Positions 44,371 to 53,067 of a stretch of DNA of 64,000 nucleotides are shown here, piece after piece; position 1 is the first letter of the stretch, and each line of letters begins with the position of its first letter. Position numbers and translations under genes: made by a program. The notes under the pieces are model-generated. The model made no database searches. It was not told where the DNA came from and saw nothing but the letters and a program-made list of their open reading frames with translations. This DNA comes from Pseudomonas sp. Bout1 (GTDB lineage: Bacteria; Pseudomonadota; Gammaproteobacteria; Pseudomonadales; Pseudomonadaceae). Location of the stretch: NCBI RefSeq assembly GCF_034314165.1, contig NZ_JAVIWK010000001.1, forward strand, positions 5,719,001 through 5,783,000, written 5' to 3'.

Positions 44371-44853
44371 TCATTGGTACTCGATCACCAGGGTTGCGGC
44401 CGTGGCAAACACCCCCCCGGTCAGCGTGCTGCCCGTGCGCTTGACGGGCACCGCCTGCACGGCTGGAAAGTTTGGATGGGTAAATCTCACGGGCGTGTTC
44501 AGCGGCCAGTCGGCACCATTGACGAACAGCTTTACCCCGAGATCGGTCTTGGGGGTGGACAGCACGTTGCTATCAAATGAAGCACCTGCCCCCTTCAGTT
44601 CCAGGGTCATCGCGTTGCTGAACGGCGAATCGCACCTGACGGTATAAGGCACGTCCCGCCGATAGTTGATGCCGTCGATGCGTGACGTCAGGAGGTCGTT
44701 GCCAAATGGCACATTCAACGTGCTCCCACCATTAATCACACACGGTGGCGACGCGATGATCACCGCGCGGATCGTCAGGTTGGTATCCGCCTGCACACCC
44801 TGGCTGACCGCCCACAGCAGGCCTGTACCGATAAACATGGTTAACCTGGTCAT
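44371..44853 (-). CDS. Minor fimbrial subunit
   Basis: This 160-residue pilin has a signal peptide MTRLTMFIGTGLLWAVSQGVQA. Cysteines lie in ASPPCVINGGSTLNVPFG and VRCDSP, and the C-terminal strand reads GGVFATAATLVIEYQ. It is a close paralogue of the frameshifted downstream gene. The start at 44853 is preferred because AAGGGC lies eight bases upstream; an in-frame ATG six codons earlier overlaps the preceding gene. It continues the fimbrial operon. Confidence 0.85.
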   Translation of the reverse strand: MTRLTMFIGTGLLWAVSQGVQADTNLTIRAVIIASPPCVINGGSTLNVPFGNDLLTSRIDGINYRRDVPYTVRCDSPFSNAMTLELKGAGASFDSNVLSTPKTDLGVKLFVNGADWPLNTPVRFTHPNFPAVQAVPVKRTGSTLTGGVFATAATLVIEYQ

Positions 44854-44863
44854 TGTTTTGCCC

Positions 44864-45445
44864 TTACTCATAACTGAGCCTGAAATCCACCACGGCCCGA
44901 AACGCCCCACTGGTCAACGGCGCGGAGGTGCGCGTGGGCTGCACATGCCAGGTTTGAGTGCTGGCGCCCAAGGGCAAAAACACCGGCTCGCCCCTTGAGC
45001 CCAGGCGTGCGTCGCGCCCCTGGGCATCGGTCAAACGCAGGCCCATCCCGGTAATGCCTTGCACTTTGACCAACCGTGGGTCGTCGGCATCGGCGGGCGC
45101 GATAAACATCACCGACAGCACCGGCTGATGGGCGCTCCATGTCAGGTTCCCGGTTCGCTCACTCCTGATGCCGCCGGCGGTACGCTGGCAGTCCTTGAAA
45201 TTCAGTTGAAATGGCCGCGAGGTCGCCTCATCGCCAGGCCGCATCAACTGGCTGGCCGATACGGCGCCCAAGTCAATGGTTTGATGCAGGGATCTCATCT
45301 CCAGACTGCACGGCATTTCATGCATGGACCCGCGAATATTCAGCATCCCCACCATGCCCTCGACATCCTCGTCGTCTGCGGCGTGCGCCTGCCCCATCAA
45401 GGCCAGTAACAGACCGCCCAAGACCTTCACTGTGTGCAACTTCAT
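44864..45445 (-). CDS. Fimbrial subunit, minor
   Basis: This 193-residue exported protein (signal MKLHTVKVLGGLLLALMGQAHA) has the pilin pattern GSMHEMPCSLEMRSLHQTIDLGAVSASQL with first Cys and LNFKDCQRT with second Cys, and ends AFRAVVDFRLSYE. An acidic stretch DDEDVEG follows the signal. It may serve as an adaptor between shaft and tip. It lies 21 bases downstream of the chaperone gene. Confidence 0.8.
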   Translation of the reverse strand: MKLHTVKVLGGLLLALMGQAHAADDEDVEGMVGMLNIRGSMHEMPCSLEMRSLHQTIDLGAVSASQLMRPGDEATSRPFQLNFKDCQRTAGGIRSERTGNLTWSAHQPVLSVMFIAPADADDPRLVKVQGITGMGLRLTDAQGRDARLGSRGEPVFLPLGASTQTWHVQPTRTSAPLTSGAFRAVVDFRLSYE

Positions 45446-45466
45446 GACGTTCTCCGGCAGCGAGCC

Positions 45467-46228
45467 TTACTGAGTGGGCGCTGATGCTTGCGCATTCACT
45501 TGGCACGTCTGGCCATTGCAGGTGAAGGCCAGCACCGGGCGTCCGCCGTAGTCATTCACGTAGGACAAATACGGGGTGGCGCCAAGCTCTTTGGCACTGG
45601 GGCCCAGGGCCAGCGTGCCTTTGGGAGGGACCATCAGCGGCTCGAAGCCCGCGAGGGTCTTGCCGTCCCTGCTGCTGCGCGCATCCACCAGGGTCACGTA
45701 GTAAGGCGTCGGGTTATTCACCCGGTAACGCTCGCCTTCGCGGGTCAGGGTCAGCTTTTCCTGCCAGGGGTTGGACAGGTCTTGCTGGGTGGGCGTAATG
45801 GCTTGCGGGCGGTAAAACAATTTGATCCGGGTTTGCAGCGCAATTTGCAGGGTGTTGGCCTTGTCGCTGCGCGGCGGAATTTCCCGCAAGTTGAAGTAGT
45901 AGACCGTCTCTCGGTCTTGGGGCAGCAACTTGGCCGCCGGCAGTGCCTGAACTTTCACCTGGCTTTGCTTGCCAGGCTCCAGGCGTTGAACCGGCGGCAG
46001 CACGATCAACGGCGTGGTGACTTTTTTGCCCTGTTCATCCTCGATCCAGCCCTGGGCCAGATACGGTAGCTGGGGGTTGTTGTTGGTGATGTTCACGCTG
46101 GTGGCGTCTTTGCCGCCATCAAAAATCACGCGGGTACGGTCCAGGCCAACCGCGGCATTGGCACTCTGGCTCAAGCCCAGTAGCAGCAGCGTGAAGGCCT
46201 GACAGGTGAGGGGTTTGTTCAGCTTCAT
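45467..46228 (-). CDS. Periplasmic fimbrial chaperone, PapD family
   Basis: This 253-residue protein has a signal peptide (CQAFTLLLLGLSQSANA) and the chaperone signature: GLDRTRVIFDGGKDATSVNITN, PYLAQGWIEDEQGK, PPVQRLEPGKQSQVKV, and ETVYYFNLREIPPRSDKANTLQIALQTRIKLFYRP. The Arg and Lys that bind pilin C-termini are in expected places. It folds and delivers the pilins to the usher. The ATG overlaps the usher stop by four bases. Confidence 0.92.
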   Translation of the reverse strand: MKLNKPLTCQAFTLLLLGLSQSANAAVGLDRTRVIFDGGKDATSVNITNNNPQLPYLAQGWIEDEQGKKVTTPLIVLPPVQRLEPGKQSQVKVQALPAAKLLPQDRETVYYFNLREIPPRSDKANTLQIALQTRIKLFYRPQAITPTQQDLSNPWQEKLTLTREGERYRVNNPTPYYVTLVDARSSRDGKTLAGFEPLMVPPKGTLALGPSAKELGATPYLSYVNDYGGRPVLAFTCNGQTCQVNAQASAPTQ

Positions 46229-48834
46229 GAGGGTGTGTTCTCCTTATCGTTACCCTTGCCGGTCAGCGATGCCGGCTCGGGCGAAGATTGATCGTTGGCT
46301 ACCCGTTGGCAGCCCAGTTGCAGAGCATCGACCAGGCCATCTGCCGGCAAAATGACAGGAAGCGTGAGGATGCAACGCTGGCTTTCGCCCCAGCTCACGA
46401 TCATCTGTTCGCCGGCCTGAATGCCGCTGAGGTAGACGTCCCCGCCATCGTTCACAACCCCGGTGTCCTGCCGTTTCAGGTTCTTCACCGTTGCGCCGAA
46501 GGGCGGCGCACTGCCATCCGGCAAGCGCAGGACAGCCATGGCTTTCTTGCCGGAAATCACTTCCAGCGTCCGGTAACCGATAGCCCCTTCGGTGAGGGTC
46601 AGTTGGGTCACTGATTGAGTGGCTTCGACATCATTGGGCAAGTTCTCCAGATCGACACTGGCGGCCGTACGCTGATAGCTATTGATATCGGCGATCACCG
46701 CCTTGCCGAGGGCGTTACTGCGCGTTGCTGTGCCGTAACCGCGTACAGGCACATCAGCCACACCACCGGTATCGACCATCAAGCGGGTGCCACCGCTACT
46801 GTTGGTGCGATGCAGTGCCGCACCGTAAGGCGTGAGCGTGCCGCCGCCGCGAACAGATGCACTGAGGGTTCGGTTGTTACTTTGCTGGGTCGCGCTCAGG
46901 TCGATGTCGGCCTGGTCACCGATATGACTCAGATAGCCGCTGGCCGAGTTGTCGCTGCCACTGAGTTGGTAGCTGTTTCGCTCATTGAGGCGATCGTTGT
47001 AGCGCGTTGTAAAACCGTTGCTGCCTGATGTGCGGTTGGCATCCATTGAAAGGGTGCCGCTAGGCCCCAACGGCAAACTGACCGTCAACGCCATGCCGTT
47101 ATCCTTATATTGGTATTCCTGAGTACGGTATAAGTTAAGGGACAGGCTCATGTTCTTCACGGCACCCATATTAAAATAGCGTGACGCAGACAGGTTCCAA
47201 CGCTGAGTGTCGGGCCGGCTCCAATAAGTTTGTTTGTTGTAACTGGCATAGACGGTGGCGCCCACGTCACGGAACTGCTTGTTCACGGTGACCGTATACA
47301 ATGCCTTGTTGCCGCCAATCGGCCGCCAATGTTCAATAAACTCGCCATTCTGGTCGTAGACGCCACGCCCGCCGAGTTCGTTATTCATCCCGTAATGACG
47401 AGCATCCAGGTACTCACTCATGCTCAAGTAATTCTTCTCGGAGAACCGATAACCGGCGAACGTTACCTGGCTGTCGTACTGTTCAAAGTTCTTCGAATAT
47501 TGAAGACGGTACGACTTACCCGAGAGCGTCTCGCCCCATATAGCGGCGTGCGACTGTGTAACGTCCAGCGACATGGCGCCAAACGCCAGCAAATCTCGGC
47601 CCACCCCGACAGACAGCGCACGGTAGTTGTTATCGGTGATAGCGCCACCCAACAACGACCAGCCATTGCTGATCCCCCAGGAAAATTCGCCCGCACCAAA
47701 AAAGGCACCGTCTTCGTGGTACTGAAGGCTGGACGGCCGCCCGGCGGACAGTTTGTAACGAACATGCCCAGGCCGCGTCAGGTAGGGAACACCTGCGGTA
47801 TCGAGCTGGAATTTCTGCACCGAACCGTCCTGCTCCTCAACCCGTACATCCAGCCTGCCGGATACCGCGTCATTCAGGTCCTGGATACGAAAAGGCCCGG
47901 CCGCGACCAGCGTTTCATACAGCACACGCCCCTGCTGGCTGATGATGACTTTTGCATTGGTCTTGGCCACCCCGACCACCTCCGGCGCGTAGCCCCGCAG
48001 ATTAGGTGGCAACTGGCTTTCGTCTGACTTGAGGGCGGCACCGGTAAAGCGAAAGCTGTCAAACAGGTCTGAATACAGGTAGTCCTCACCCACCGCCAAA
48101 CGCGCCTTGAGCGCGGGAAGGGCGCGATAAGCGTAGTAACGGCTCCACTCCAGTTTCTGCCGGTTGGCGCCCGCTTCGCGGTCTTTTTCGACACGCCCCT
48201 GCCAATCTGCCCTCAGCCGCCACGCCCCGGCATTGGCCCCCACGGTTCCATTACCGGTGAGGTCATTACGGGTACCGTCATGCCGTCGGTAACTGGACTG
48301 CGCCGTCATGTTGTAGTCAACCAGCAGCCCCGGCACCCCTTCGTCCCAACGCGAGGGCGGGTCCCAATTGATGGCGCTGTATTCCAGGTAGGCCTGGGGC
48401 AGATTGATGTCCAGGCTTGCGGTGGCCAGGTCGGCACTGACCTCCATGCCGGGCAAGCTGTCCACATTCAAGCACTGCCCGCCCTTCCACCACTTGAGAG
48501 TGTCGGCGCTGGACGCCTTGAGGCCCAACTGCTCCACCAGTTCGCGCGATAAACAGGGCGCACTTCCCTTGGGATCATTATCGGGGGGATAGAACCCCAC
48601 AGACTGTTCAGCAACAGGCTGGGTATTCAGTTGGACAACCATCGAGTAGTTGCCAGGAAGAATAAACCCACTGCGCGCAAACCGAGACAAGTCAATATTG
48701 GAGCGATCAACCAGGTCGAGCACATCGGTATTAAACTCGATATCCCCGGCGCCCAATGCAGGGCCGGCCAGTAATATCAACCCGCCGAAAAGGCTGGGGC
48801 GCAGCGTATTGATGACTTTCGAGGTATTCAACAT
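46225..48834 (-). CDS. Outer-membrane fimbrial usher, FimD/PapC family
   Basis: This 869-residue usher has a signal peptide (LRPSLFGGLILLAGPALGA), the N-terminal domain IEFNTDVLDLVDRSNIDLSRFARSGFILPGNY, and the beta-barrel with PYLTRPGHVRYKLSAGRPS. The C-terminal domains contain GYLSHIGDQADIDLSATQ, VRGYGTATRSNALGKAVIADINSYQRT and GEQMIVSWGESQRCILTLPV. It forms the pore through which pilins are polymerised. The gene order fimA-minor-usher-chaperone-minors-adhesin is a complete chaperone-usher set. Confidence 0.95.
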   Translation of the reverse strand: MLNTSKVINTLRPSLFGGLILLAGPALGAGDIEFNTDVLDLVDRSNIDLSRFARSGFILPGNYSMVVQLNTQPVAEQSVGFYPPDNDPKGSAPCLSRELVEQLGLKASSADTLKWWKGGQCLNVDSLPGMEVSADLATASLDINLPQAYLEYSAINWDPPSRWDEGVPGLLVDYNMTAQSSYRRHDGTRNDLTGNGTVGANAGAWRLRADWQGRVEKDREAGANRQKLEWSRYYAYRALPALKARLAVGEDYLYSDLFDSFRFTGAALKSDESQLPPNLRGYAPEVVGVAKTNAKVIISQQGRVLYETLVAAGPFRIQDLNDAVSGRLDVRVEEQDGSVQKFQLDTAGVPYLTRPGHVRYKLSAGRPSSLQYHEDGAFFGAGEFSWGISNGWSLLGGAITDNNYRALSVGVGRDLLAFGAMSLDVTQSHAAIWGETLSGKSYRLQYSKNFEQYDSQVTFAGYRFSEKNYLSMSEYLDARHYGMNNELGGRGVYDQNGEFIEHWRPIGGNKALYTVTVNKQFRDVGATVYASYNKQTYWSRPDTQRWNLSASRYFNMGAVKNMSLSLNLYRTQEYQYKDNGMALTVSLPLGPSGTLSMDANRTSGSNGFTTRYNDRLNERNSYQLSGSDNSASGYLSHIGDQADIDLSATQQSNNRTLSASVRGGGTLTPYGAALHRTNSSGGTRLMVDTGGVADVPVRGYGTATRSNALGKAVIADINSYQRTAASVDLENLPNDVEATQSVTQLTLTEGAIGYRTLEVISGKKAMAVLRLPDGSAPPFGATVKNLKRQDTGVVNDGGDVYLSGIQAGEQMIVSWGESQRCILTLPVILPADGLVDALQLGCQRVANDQSSPEPASLTGKGNDKENTPS

Positions 48835-48843
48835 GCAAGCAAC

Positions 48844-49410
48844 TCAATCTTCAAAAGTATTCCAACTTGAACCGCACTGCTGCACGGTGCCCCCCGCCAA
48901 TAGCGGCACTCCGTTACCGACCAGGCGAAGCCTGTAGTGAAGGGTCATGTCCCCATCCACCAGCGGGTATAACGCCATCGGCTGCCCCGGCACGCTCACC
49001 TGCCCGGCGACATCCTCGATATGGAAGGCAACCCCCTGGGAGTTGCCAAACGCCGCAAAGGTGCGGCCGCCCATGTCGGTAGGCCCCTCGAACGTCACGC
49101 GCAGATGCTCCCAATCAGGCAGCGTCTCGCCGGGGCGCAGCGGGTCGGGACGCGTCACCGTGCAGTTGACCAGGCGCAACTCAAAGGGCTGCATCTGCCC
49201 CACCCCCTCCCGCAGGAGCCGCCCAATGGGTTCGGGATTCATCTCGATGGTTTGATCGACAGTGGCCGCTTCCAGCCCGCAGGCCGAGTCAATGACCTGC
49301 CCTCCCAGCGTGACAACCCCGTCACCCTGGGCAGGCCCCTGTGCGACCGCGCAGGGGCTGATGAACATCGTTAATGAAGAGGCGACAGCGAGACTCATGA
49401 ATGTTTTCAC
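48844..49410 (-). CDS. Minor fimbrial subunit next to the major pilin
   Basis: This 188-residue exported pilin has signal VKTFMSLAVASSLTMFISPCAVA. The pattern VTLGGQVIDSACGLEAATVDQTIEM with first Cys and LRLVNCTVTRP with second Cys is standard. The start is GTG at 49410 because GGAGG lies seven bases upstream. The segment PIGRLLREGVGQMQPFEL matches the pilin region before the second Cys. It is separated from the major pilin by a strong stem-loop. Confidence 0.8.
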   Translation of the reverse strand: MKTFMSLAVASSLTMFISPCAVAQGPAQGDGVVTLGGQVIDSACGLEAATVDQTIEMNPEPIGRLLREGVGQMQPFELRLVNCTVTRPDPLRPGETLPDWEHLRVTFEGPTDMGGRTFAAFGNSQGVAFHIEDVAGQVSVPGQPMALYPLVDGDMTLHYRLRLVGNGVPLLAGGTVQQCGSSWNTFED

Positions 49411-49430
49411 CTTTACCTCCCACCCGTTCT

Positions 49431-49455
49431 CCCCCGCCACCCGAGGTGGCGGGGG
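49431..49455 (-). promoter_or_regulatory. Strong stem-loop between major pilin and rest of fimbrial operon
   Basis: CCCCCGCCACC and GGTGGCGGGGG pair perfectly (11 bp) with a three-base loop. It starts six bases past the major pilin stop. No T run follows on the minus strand, so it is more likely a 3'-end stabiliser or partial terminator that keeps major pilin mRNA abundant. Confidence 0.7.
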
Positions 49456-49461
49456 AAAAAC

Positions 49462-49986
49462 TTATTGATAAGCCAAGGTGAAATTGGTGATAGCGCTGAA
49501 CCCACCGGGAACGATGTCGCCGGTGGCCTGGCCCTGTACGTAGGCGCCAAACTCCAGTGTGTTATTACCGGCGACAATGGCTTGCGGGTTAGTAGCCACG
49601 CCCAACTGAACAGGGCGCCCGCCATGGGTCATCATGATGCCCACGCCGCCCGCGCCACCCACGGTGCCGATCGCACCAGGAACGACGGTGGAAGGTGCGC
49701 CGGTGAAGGTGGTAGTGACCGTGTTATCGGTGAGGCCGGACAGGTCGCAGCCTTCCAGTTCGATTCGCACGGGCCGGGCTACAGAACGGCCACCCGATTG
49801 CAGTTGATGCTTGGCGATAGCACCAAGGGGAACGGTCTGATCTACCGATTCAGGTTTGATAGAGCAAGCCCCCGAGTGCACCGAACCGGTAAACGTAATC
49901 GTCCCATCCGCCGCCTGGGCAACAGAAGACATCACACCCGCCAACAGGCCGACAGTTAACAGCGCAGTTTTCACTTTAGATTTCAT
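49462..49986 (-). CDS. Major fimbrial subunit (FimA-like)
   Basis: This 174-residue protein has signal peptide MKSKVKTALLTVGLLAGVMSSVAQA and type-1 pilin pattern: DGTITFTGSVHSGACSIKPESVDQTVPLG, HQLQSGGRSVARPVRIELEGCDLSG, and GNNTLEFGAYVQGQATGDIVPGGFSAITNFTLAYQ. The end with penultimate Tyr is the donor-strand motif. It is first in the operon and followed by a strong stem-loop, which fits the most abundant subunit. The start at 49986 is set by the signal peptide. Confidence 0.9.
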   Translation of the reverse strand: MKSKVKTALLTVGLLAGVMSSVAQAADGTITFTGSVHSGACSIKPESVDQTVPLGAIAKHQLQSGGRSVARPVRIELEGCDLSGLTDNTVTTTFTGAPSTVVPGAIGTVGGAGGVGIMMTHGGRPVQLGVATNPQAIVAGNNTLEFGAYVQGQATGDIVPGGFSAITNFTLAYQ

Positions 49987-50464
49987 TTGCAGACGCTCAC
50001 ATATATTGAAGATCACAACGGAATCCTGCCGCATCGGCGCAGGACTTATTAAATGCTTGAACAGTTTCCCGACAGCAGCCAAGCAGTTGGTTTTTTCCAA
50101 TTACTTGTATTGCATTGATCGAATCGTTCGAAGCGGGGGCAATTATCCGTTGCAACTTTGAATAAGAAAGCCGGCCAATTCGCTGAGTTGCGTAGCCTGG
50201 TCACACCAAGACACATGGGAAAAATATGGCGCTTTGCCAAAACTTTAAACTTGACTGTAAGAACTGGACTACATCGCCACAAATGAGAATGTTTTATCTA
50301 AGGCTTAGTCCGTAAGAATAGGATTACAACCTTTTAAAAACAACAGCATTCATTGAGTTTTAGCAACTAACACATTGAAGAATATGTCGAGCGGGTTTAC
50401 ATGGGCATGAACCGACCGGGCGGCCGCCGGGTGCGCGACCGTTCGTCCGGCGGGGTTGTCTGGT
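49987..50464. promoter_or_regulatory. AT-rich promoter region of the fimbrial operon
   Basis: About 480 bp without a coding gene, clearly richer in A and T than the surroundings, lies between divergent fimA and padR. It contains GTAAGAATAGGATTAC at 50312-50327, an imperfect GTAA...TTAC dyad whose TAAGAAT half resembles LuxR/RcsB-type response-regulator sites, and runs of A/T at 50330-50340. The fimA transcript probably starts here. No specific promoter can be fixed. Confidence 0.45.
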
Positions 50465-50482
50465 CTTAAGATATATCTTAAG
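50465..50482 (+). promoter_or_regulatory. Perfect 18-bp palindromic operator upstream of padR-type gene
   Basis: CTTAAGATATATCTTAAG is perfectly self-complementary. A further half-match, TGTATCTAAA, follows. It is 31 bases before the PadR-type ATG, where an autoregulatory PadR repressor would bind. Confidence 0.7.
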
Positions 50483-50513
50483 TTGTATCTAAACCAAACA
50501 AGAGCACCCTGAA

Positions 50514-51061
50514 ATGAGAGACCATCATTCCCACCGAGACCACGGTGACAGCCGCGACGGCTTCGAAAAACGCACTGGCCGCGAGCGCGGCGGCCGCGGC
50601 CCAAGGGTCTTCGCGCCGGGCGACCTGAAGCTGCTGCTGCCGGCGCTGATCGCCGAACAGCCCTGCCATGGTTATGACCTGATCCGCCAGATCGAAGCGC
50701 TGTTCGATGGCGCCTACAGCCCAAGCCCCGGCGTGATCTACCCCACGCTGACCTTTCTGGAAGAAAGCGAATTGATCACCGGCGACGCCGAGGGTGGAAA
50801 AAACGCTACACAATTACCGACGCCGGTCGTCTCTTCTTAAGCGAACAGGCGGTTGCCCTCGAAGGCATCCGCCTGCGCATGGATGTGAGCAAACGTTCGC
50901 TGCGCGGCCAGGACCGCCCACCGCAAATCCACGAGGCCGTGCATAACCTGCGCCACGCCTTGCATTCACACCACGGGCGCTGGAGCCCGGAAGAAATCGT
51001 TCGTGTCGCGGCGCTGCTCAACAGCACCGCCCAAGCCATTGCCGACGGGAAAGCTCAATGA
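50514..51061 (+). pseudogene. PadR-family regulator (NfeR/YqjI type), frameshifted in a poly-A run
   Basis: The N-terminus, MRDHHSHRDHGDSRDGF, is His/Asp-rich like the metal-binding extension of E. coli YqjI (NfeR), followed by the PadR winged helix (DLKLLLPALIAEQPCHGYDLIRQIEALFDGAYSPSPGVIYPTLTFLEESELI). The frame breaks after GDAEGG at six A's (50799-50804): an added A gives KKRYTITDAGRLFLSEQ, then MDVSKRSLRGQDRPPQ to the TGA at 51061. The present frame stops early at 50838-50840. In the zero frame the site reads A-AAA-AAC, a slippery heptamer, so a -1 shift would also restore the protein. The stop overlaps the next ATG. Confidence 0.82.
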
Positions 51062-51807
51062 ATACCCAAGCCATTCACCGCGTGACCCACGAAATCAAAC
51101 GCCGCCGCCTCGAAGTGCTGCGCGTGGTCGACATCACCCCGCGCATGCGCCGCATCACCCTGGGCGGGCCGGAGCTGGCGGGCTTTATCAGCCTGGGCAG
51201 TGACGATCACATCAAGCTGTTGTTCGCGCAGAACGCCGCCGAGCAAGCGGCGCTGGACAGCCCCGACTTCAACCTGCGCGGCGAAGGCCCGCAACCTGCG
51301 ATGCGCGACTACACCCCGCGCCGGTACGACCTGGACATCGGCGAGTTGGACATCGACTTCGTGCTGCACGGCGATGGCCCTGCCTCCACCTGGGCCGCGC
51401 AAGCCAAGGTCGGCCAGCACCTGCACATCGGCGGGCCACGTGGCTCGATGATCGTGCCGGATATCTTCGACAGCTACCTGTTGATTGGTGACGAAACCGC
51501 GATTCCGGCCATCGCCCGGCGCCTGGACGAACTGCCGGCGGGGCGTAAGGTGTTGGCGGTGATCGAGATCGAAAATGCGGCAGAACAACAGCCACTGCAC
51601 AGCGCTGCCGACGTTGAAGTGACGTGGGTGGTACGGGGCCAGGATGACCTGCTCGAGACGGTGCAGAACCTGACGCTGCCGGGCGGTTCGCTGTACAGCT
51701 TTGTCGCCACCGAGAGCAAACTGTCGCGCCAGGTGCGGCGGGTGTTGCTGGACACACACAAGGTCGATGAGGCATTCCTCAAGGCCGTGGGTTACTGGCA
51801 ACAGTGA
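51058..51807 (+). CDS. Siderophore-interacting FAD/NAD(P)H ferric reductase (NfeF/ViuB family)
   Basis: This 249-residue protein has the flavin-binding motif MRDYTPRRYD, the second FAD segment FVLHGDGPASTWAAQAKVGQHLHIGGPRGS, and NAD(P)H-domain start YLLIGDETAIPAIARRL. It ends with FKxVGYWxQ-like KAVGYWQQ, typical of the SIP family. It would reduce ferric siderophores in the cytoplasm. It overlaps the PadR-type gene by four bases; in E. coli the PadR repressor YqjI controls the homologous reductase YqjH, which supports the pairing. Confidence 0.88.
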   Translation: MNTQAIHRVTHEIKRRRLEVLRVVDITPRMRRITLGGPELAGFISLGSDDHIKLLFAQNAAEQAALDSPDFNLRGEGPQPAMRDYTPRRYDLDIGELDIDFVLHGDGPASTWAAQAKVGQHLHIGGPRGSMIVPDIFDSYLLIGDETAIPAIARRLDELPAGRKVLAVIEIENAAEQQPLHSAADVEVTWVVRGQDDLLETVQNLTLPGGSLYSFVATESKLSRQVRRVLLDTHKVDEAFLKAVGYWQQ

Positions 51808-51812
51808 TCCCC

Positions 51813-51910
51813 GTAGGAGCGAGCTTGCTCGCGAAGAACCTGAGAGCGCCGCGTTAAACCAGACACACTGCGTTATCGTTAACGTTCTTCGCGAGCAAGC
51901 TTGCTCCTAC
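51813..51910. repeat. REPIN (GTAGGAGCGAGCTTGCTCGC family), overlapping a gene 3' end
   Basis: GTAGGAGCGAGCTTGCTCGC and GCGAGCAAGCTTGCTCCTAC are inverted. It sits between convergent reductase and Pr6Pr-type genes and encodes the end of the latter. Confidence 0.92.
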
Positions 51911-52520
51911 AGATTTTATCCAGTCCCACCACCATCAAAGCAACCAGCACAAACCCCGCCAGAATCCCCCCGGCATTGATAAACACCTGTGGATAACCCA
52001 ACGTGGCAACGTCAATGAACGGGTATTGATACAGCCCCCACACATACCCGCGCAACAACGCATACGCGAAGTACACCAGCGGGTAAATCACCCACAGCCC
52101 AATGTGCGTGAAGCGCAAGCGGCCCTTGGGCACGCACCACCACCAATAGGCGACAAACACCAACGGCATCACATCGTGCAGCAACTCGTCCGCCACAAAC
52201 TGAACGCCCGCAGGCGCCCACATATGCCGTAGCAACAGGCTGTAAGCGAGGCTGACCACGACAATGCTCACGGCGATCCCGCTGCTGACCACCGGCCCCA
52301 GGAAAAACCGGCCCGCCGCAGATGGCCGTTGCACCCACGCATGGGTCAACACCACCGCCACCAGGGTGTTGGTGAGCACGGTAAAGAAGCTGAAAAAATT
52401 CACCAGGCCCGGCAACAGGCTGGCGCCATCGACCCAGCGAAAATAGAAGATGATGTACTGCTGCAGCGCCAGGCCAACCCAACCGCCAAGGGCTGCCAGG
52501 CCGATAAGGTGACGTTTCAC
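51879..52520 (-). CDS. Pr6Pr family membrane protein
   Basis: This 213-residue protein has six predicted transmembrane segments. FFSFFTVLTNTLVAVV, WAPAGVQFVADELLHDVMPLVFVAYWWW and LWVIYPLVYFAYALLRG are typical of Pr6Pr proteins, which have no defined activity. The last residues, CRSKLAREER, and the stop codon are encoded by a REPIN arm. It begins one base after the VF530 gene stop, so the two are co-transcribed. Confidence 0.78.
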   Translation of the reverse strand: MKRHLIGLAALGGWVGLALQQYIIFYFRWVDGASLLPGLVNFFSFFTVLTNTLVAVVLTHAWVQRPSAAGRFFLGPVVSSGIAVSIVVVSLAYSLLLRHMWAPAGVQFVADELLHDVMPLVFVAYWWWCVPKGRLRFTHIGLWVIYPLVYFAYALLRGYVWGLYQYPFIDVATLGYPQVFINAGGILAGFVLVALMVVGLDKICRSKLAREER

Positions 52521-52521
52521 C

Positions 52522-52758
52522 TCAGTTATCGACCGGCCGCTTGGTGCGCATTAACTTCACGTACAAGCCCTCGACCTTCTCCCGCGCCCACGGCGTCTTG
52601 CGCAGGAACGACAGGCTCGACTTGATGCTCGGGTCACTGGAAAAACAGCGCACATTGATGCGCTCGGCCAGGCCTTCCCATTGGTAATGCGCCACCAGCG
52701 CGGTGAGAACCTGTTCCAGGGTGACGCCGTGCAGTGGGTCTTTGTTTGTCGCGGTCAT
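52522..52758 (-). CDS. VF530 family small DNA-binding protein
   Basis: This 78-residue protein, [21 protein letters not shown] then [42 protein letters not shown], is a clear VF530 (DUF2132) member, a small fold thought to bind DNA. The start at 52758 is where homology begins; the upstream frame crosses a REPIN and is not coding. Ribosome site weak. Operon partner of the Pr6Pr-type gene. Confidence 0.88.
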   Translation of the reverse strand: MTATNKDPLHGVTLEQVLTALVAHYQWEGLAERINVRCFSSDPSIKSSLSFLRKTPWAREKVEGLYVKLMRTKRPVDN

Positions 52759-52854
52759 GCCGGGCCTTTTGCAAAAAGAAGAAACCAAGCCGCGCACCTT
52801 AGCGGACGGGCCGGGCCGGTGGAAGCACCGCTTTAACTGTAGACGCATAAACCT

Positions 52855-52936
52855 GTAGGAGCCGGCTTGCCGGCGATAGCAGTCTTGAGCCATGCACGGC
52901 GCTCGGGAACGCCATCGCTGGCAAGCCTACTCCTAC
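52855..52936. repeat. REPIN (GTAGGAGCYGGCTTGCC family)
   Basis: GTAGGAGCCGGCTTGCCGGC and the inverted GCTGGCAAGCCTACTCCTAC enclose about 40 bp, between the VF530 gene and the Zur-like box of the receptor gene. Confidence 0.9.
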
Positions 52937-52978
52937 AGGGCTTTCGGGAAAGTTCCGCTTGGCAGGCAAAAAAGTGAT

Positions 52979-52991
52979 GTTATATTGTAAC
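52979..52991 (+). promoter_or_regulatory. Zur-like operator upstream of TonB receptor
   Basis: GTTA-TATTG-TAAC is a dyad with the same arms and spacer length as the rpmE2 site (24148-24164), 77 bases before the receptor ATG. It supports zinc-dependent repression. Confidence 0.65.
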
Positions 52992-53067
52992 GATAACTAT
53001 TGAAGGGTATCGAATCCCTTACCGTTTTGAGCCTTCTCTTTTTTTGCCGTTTGCCAAGGAACGACCG

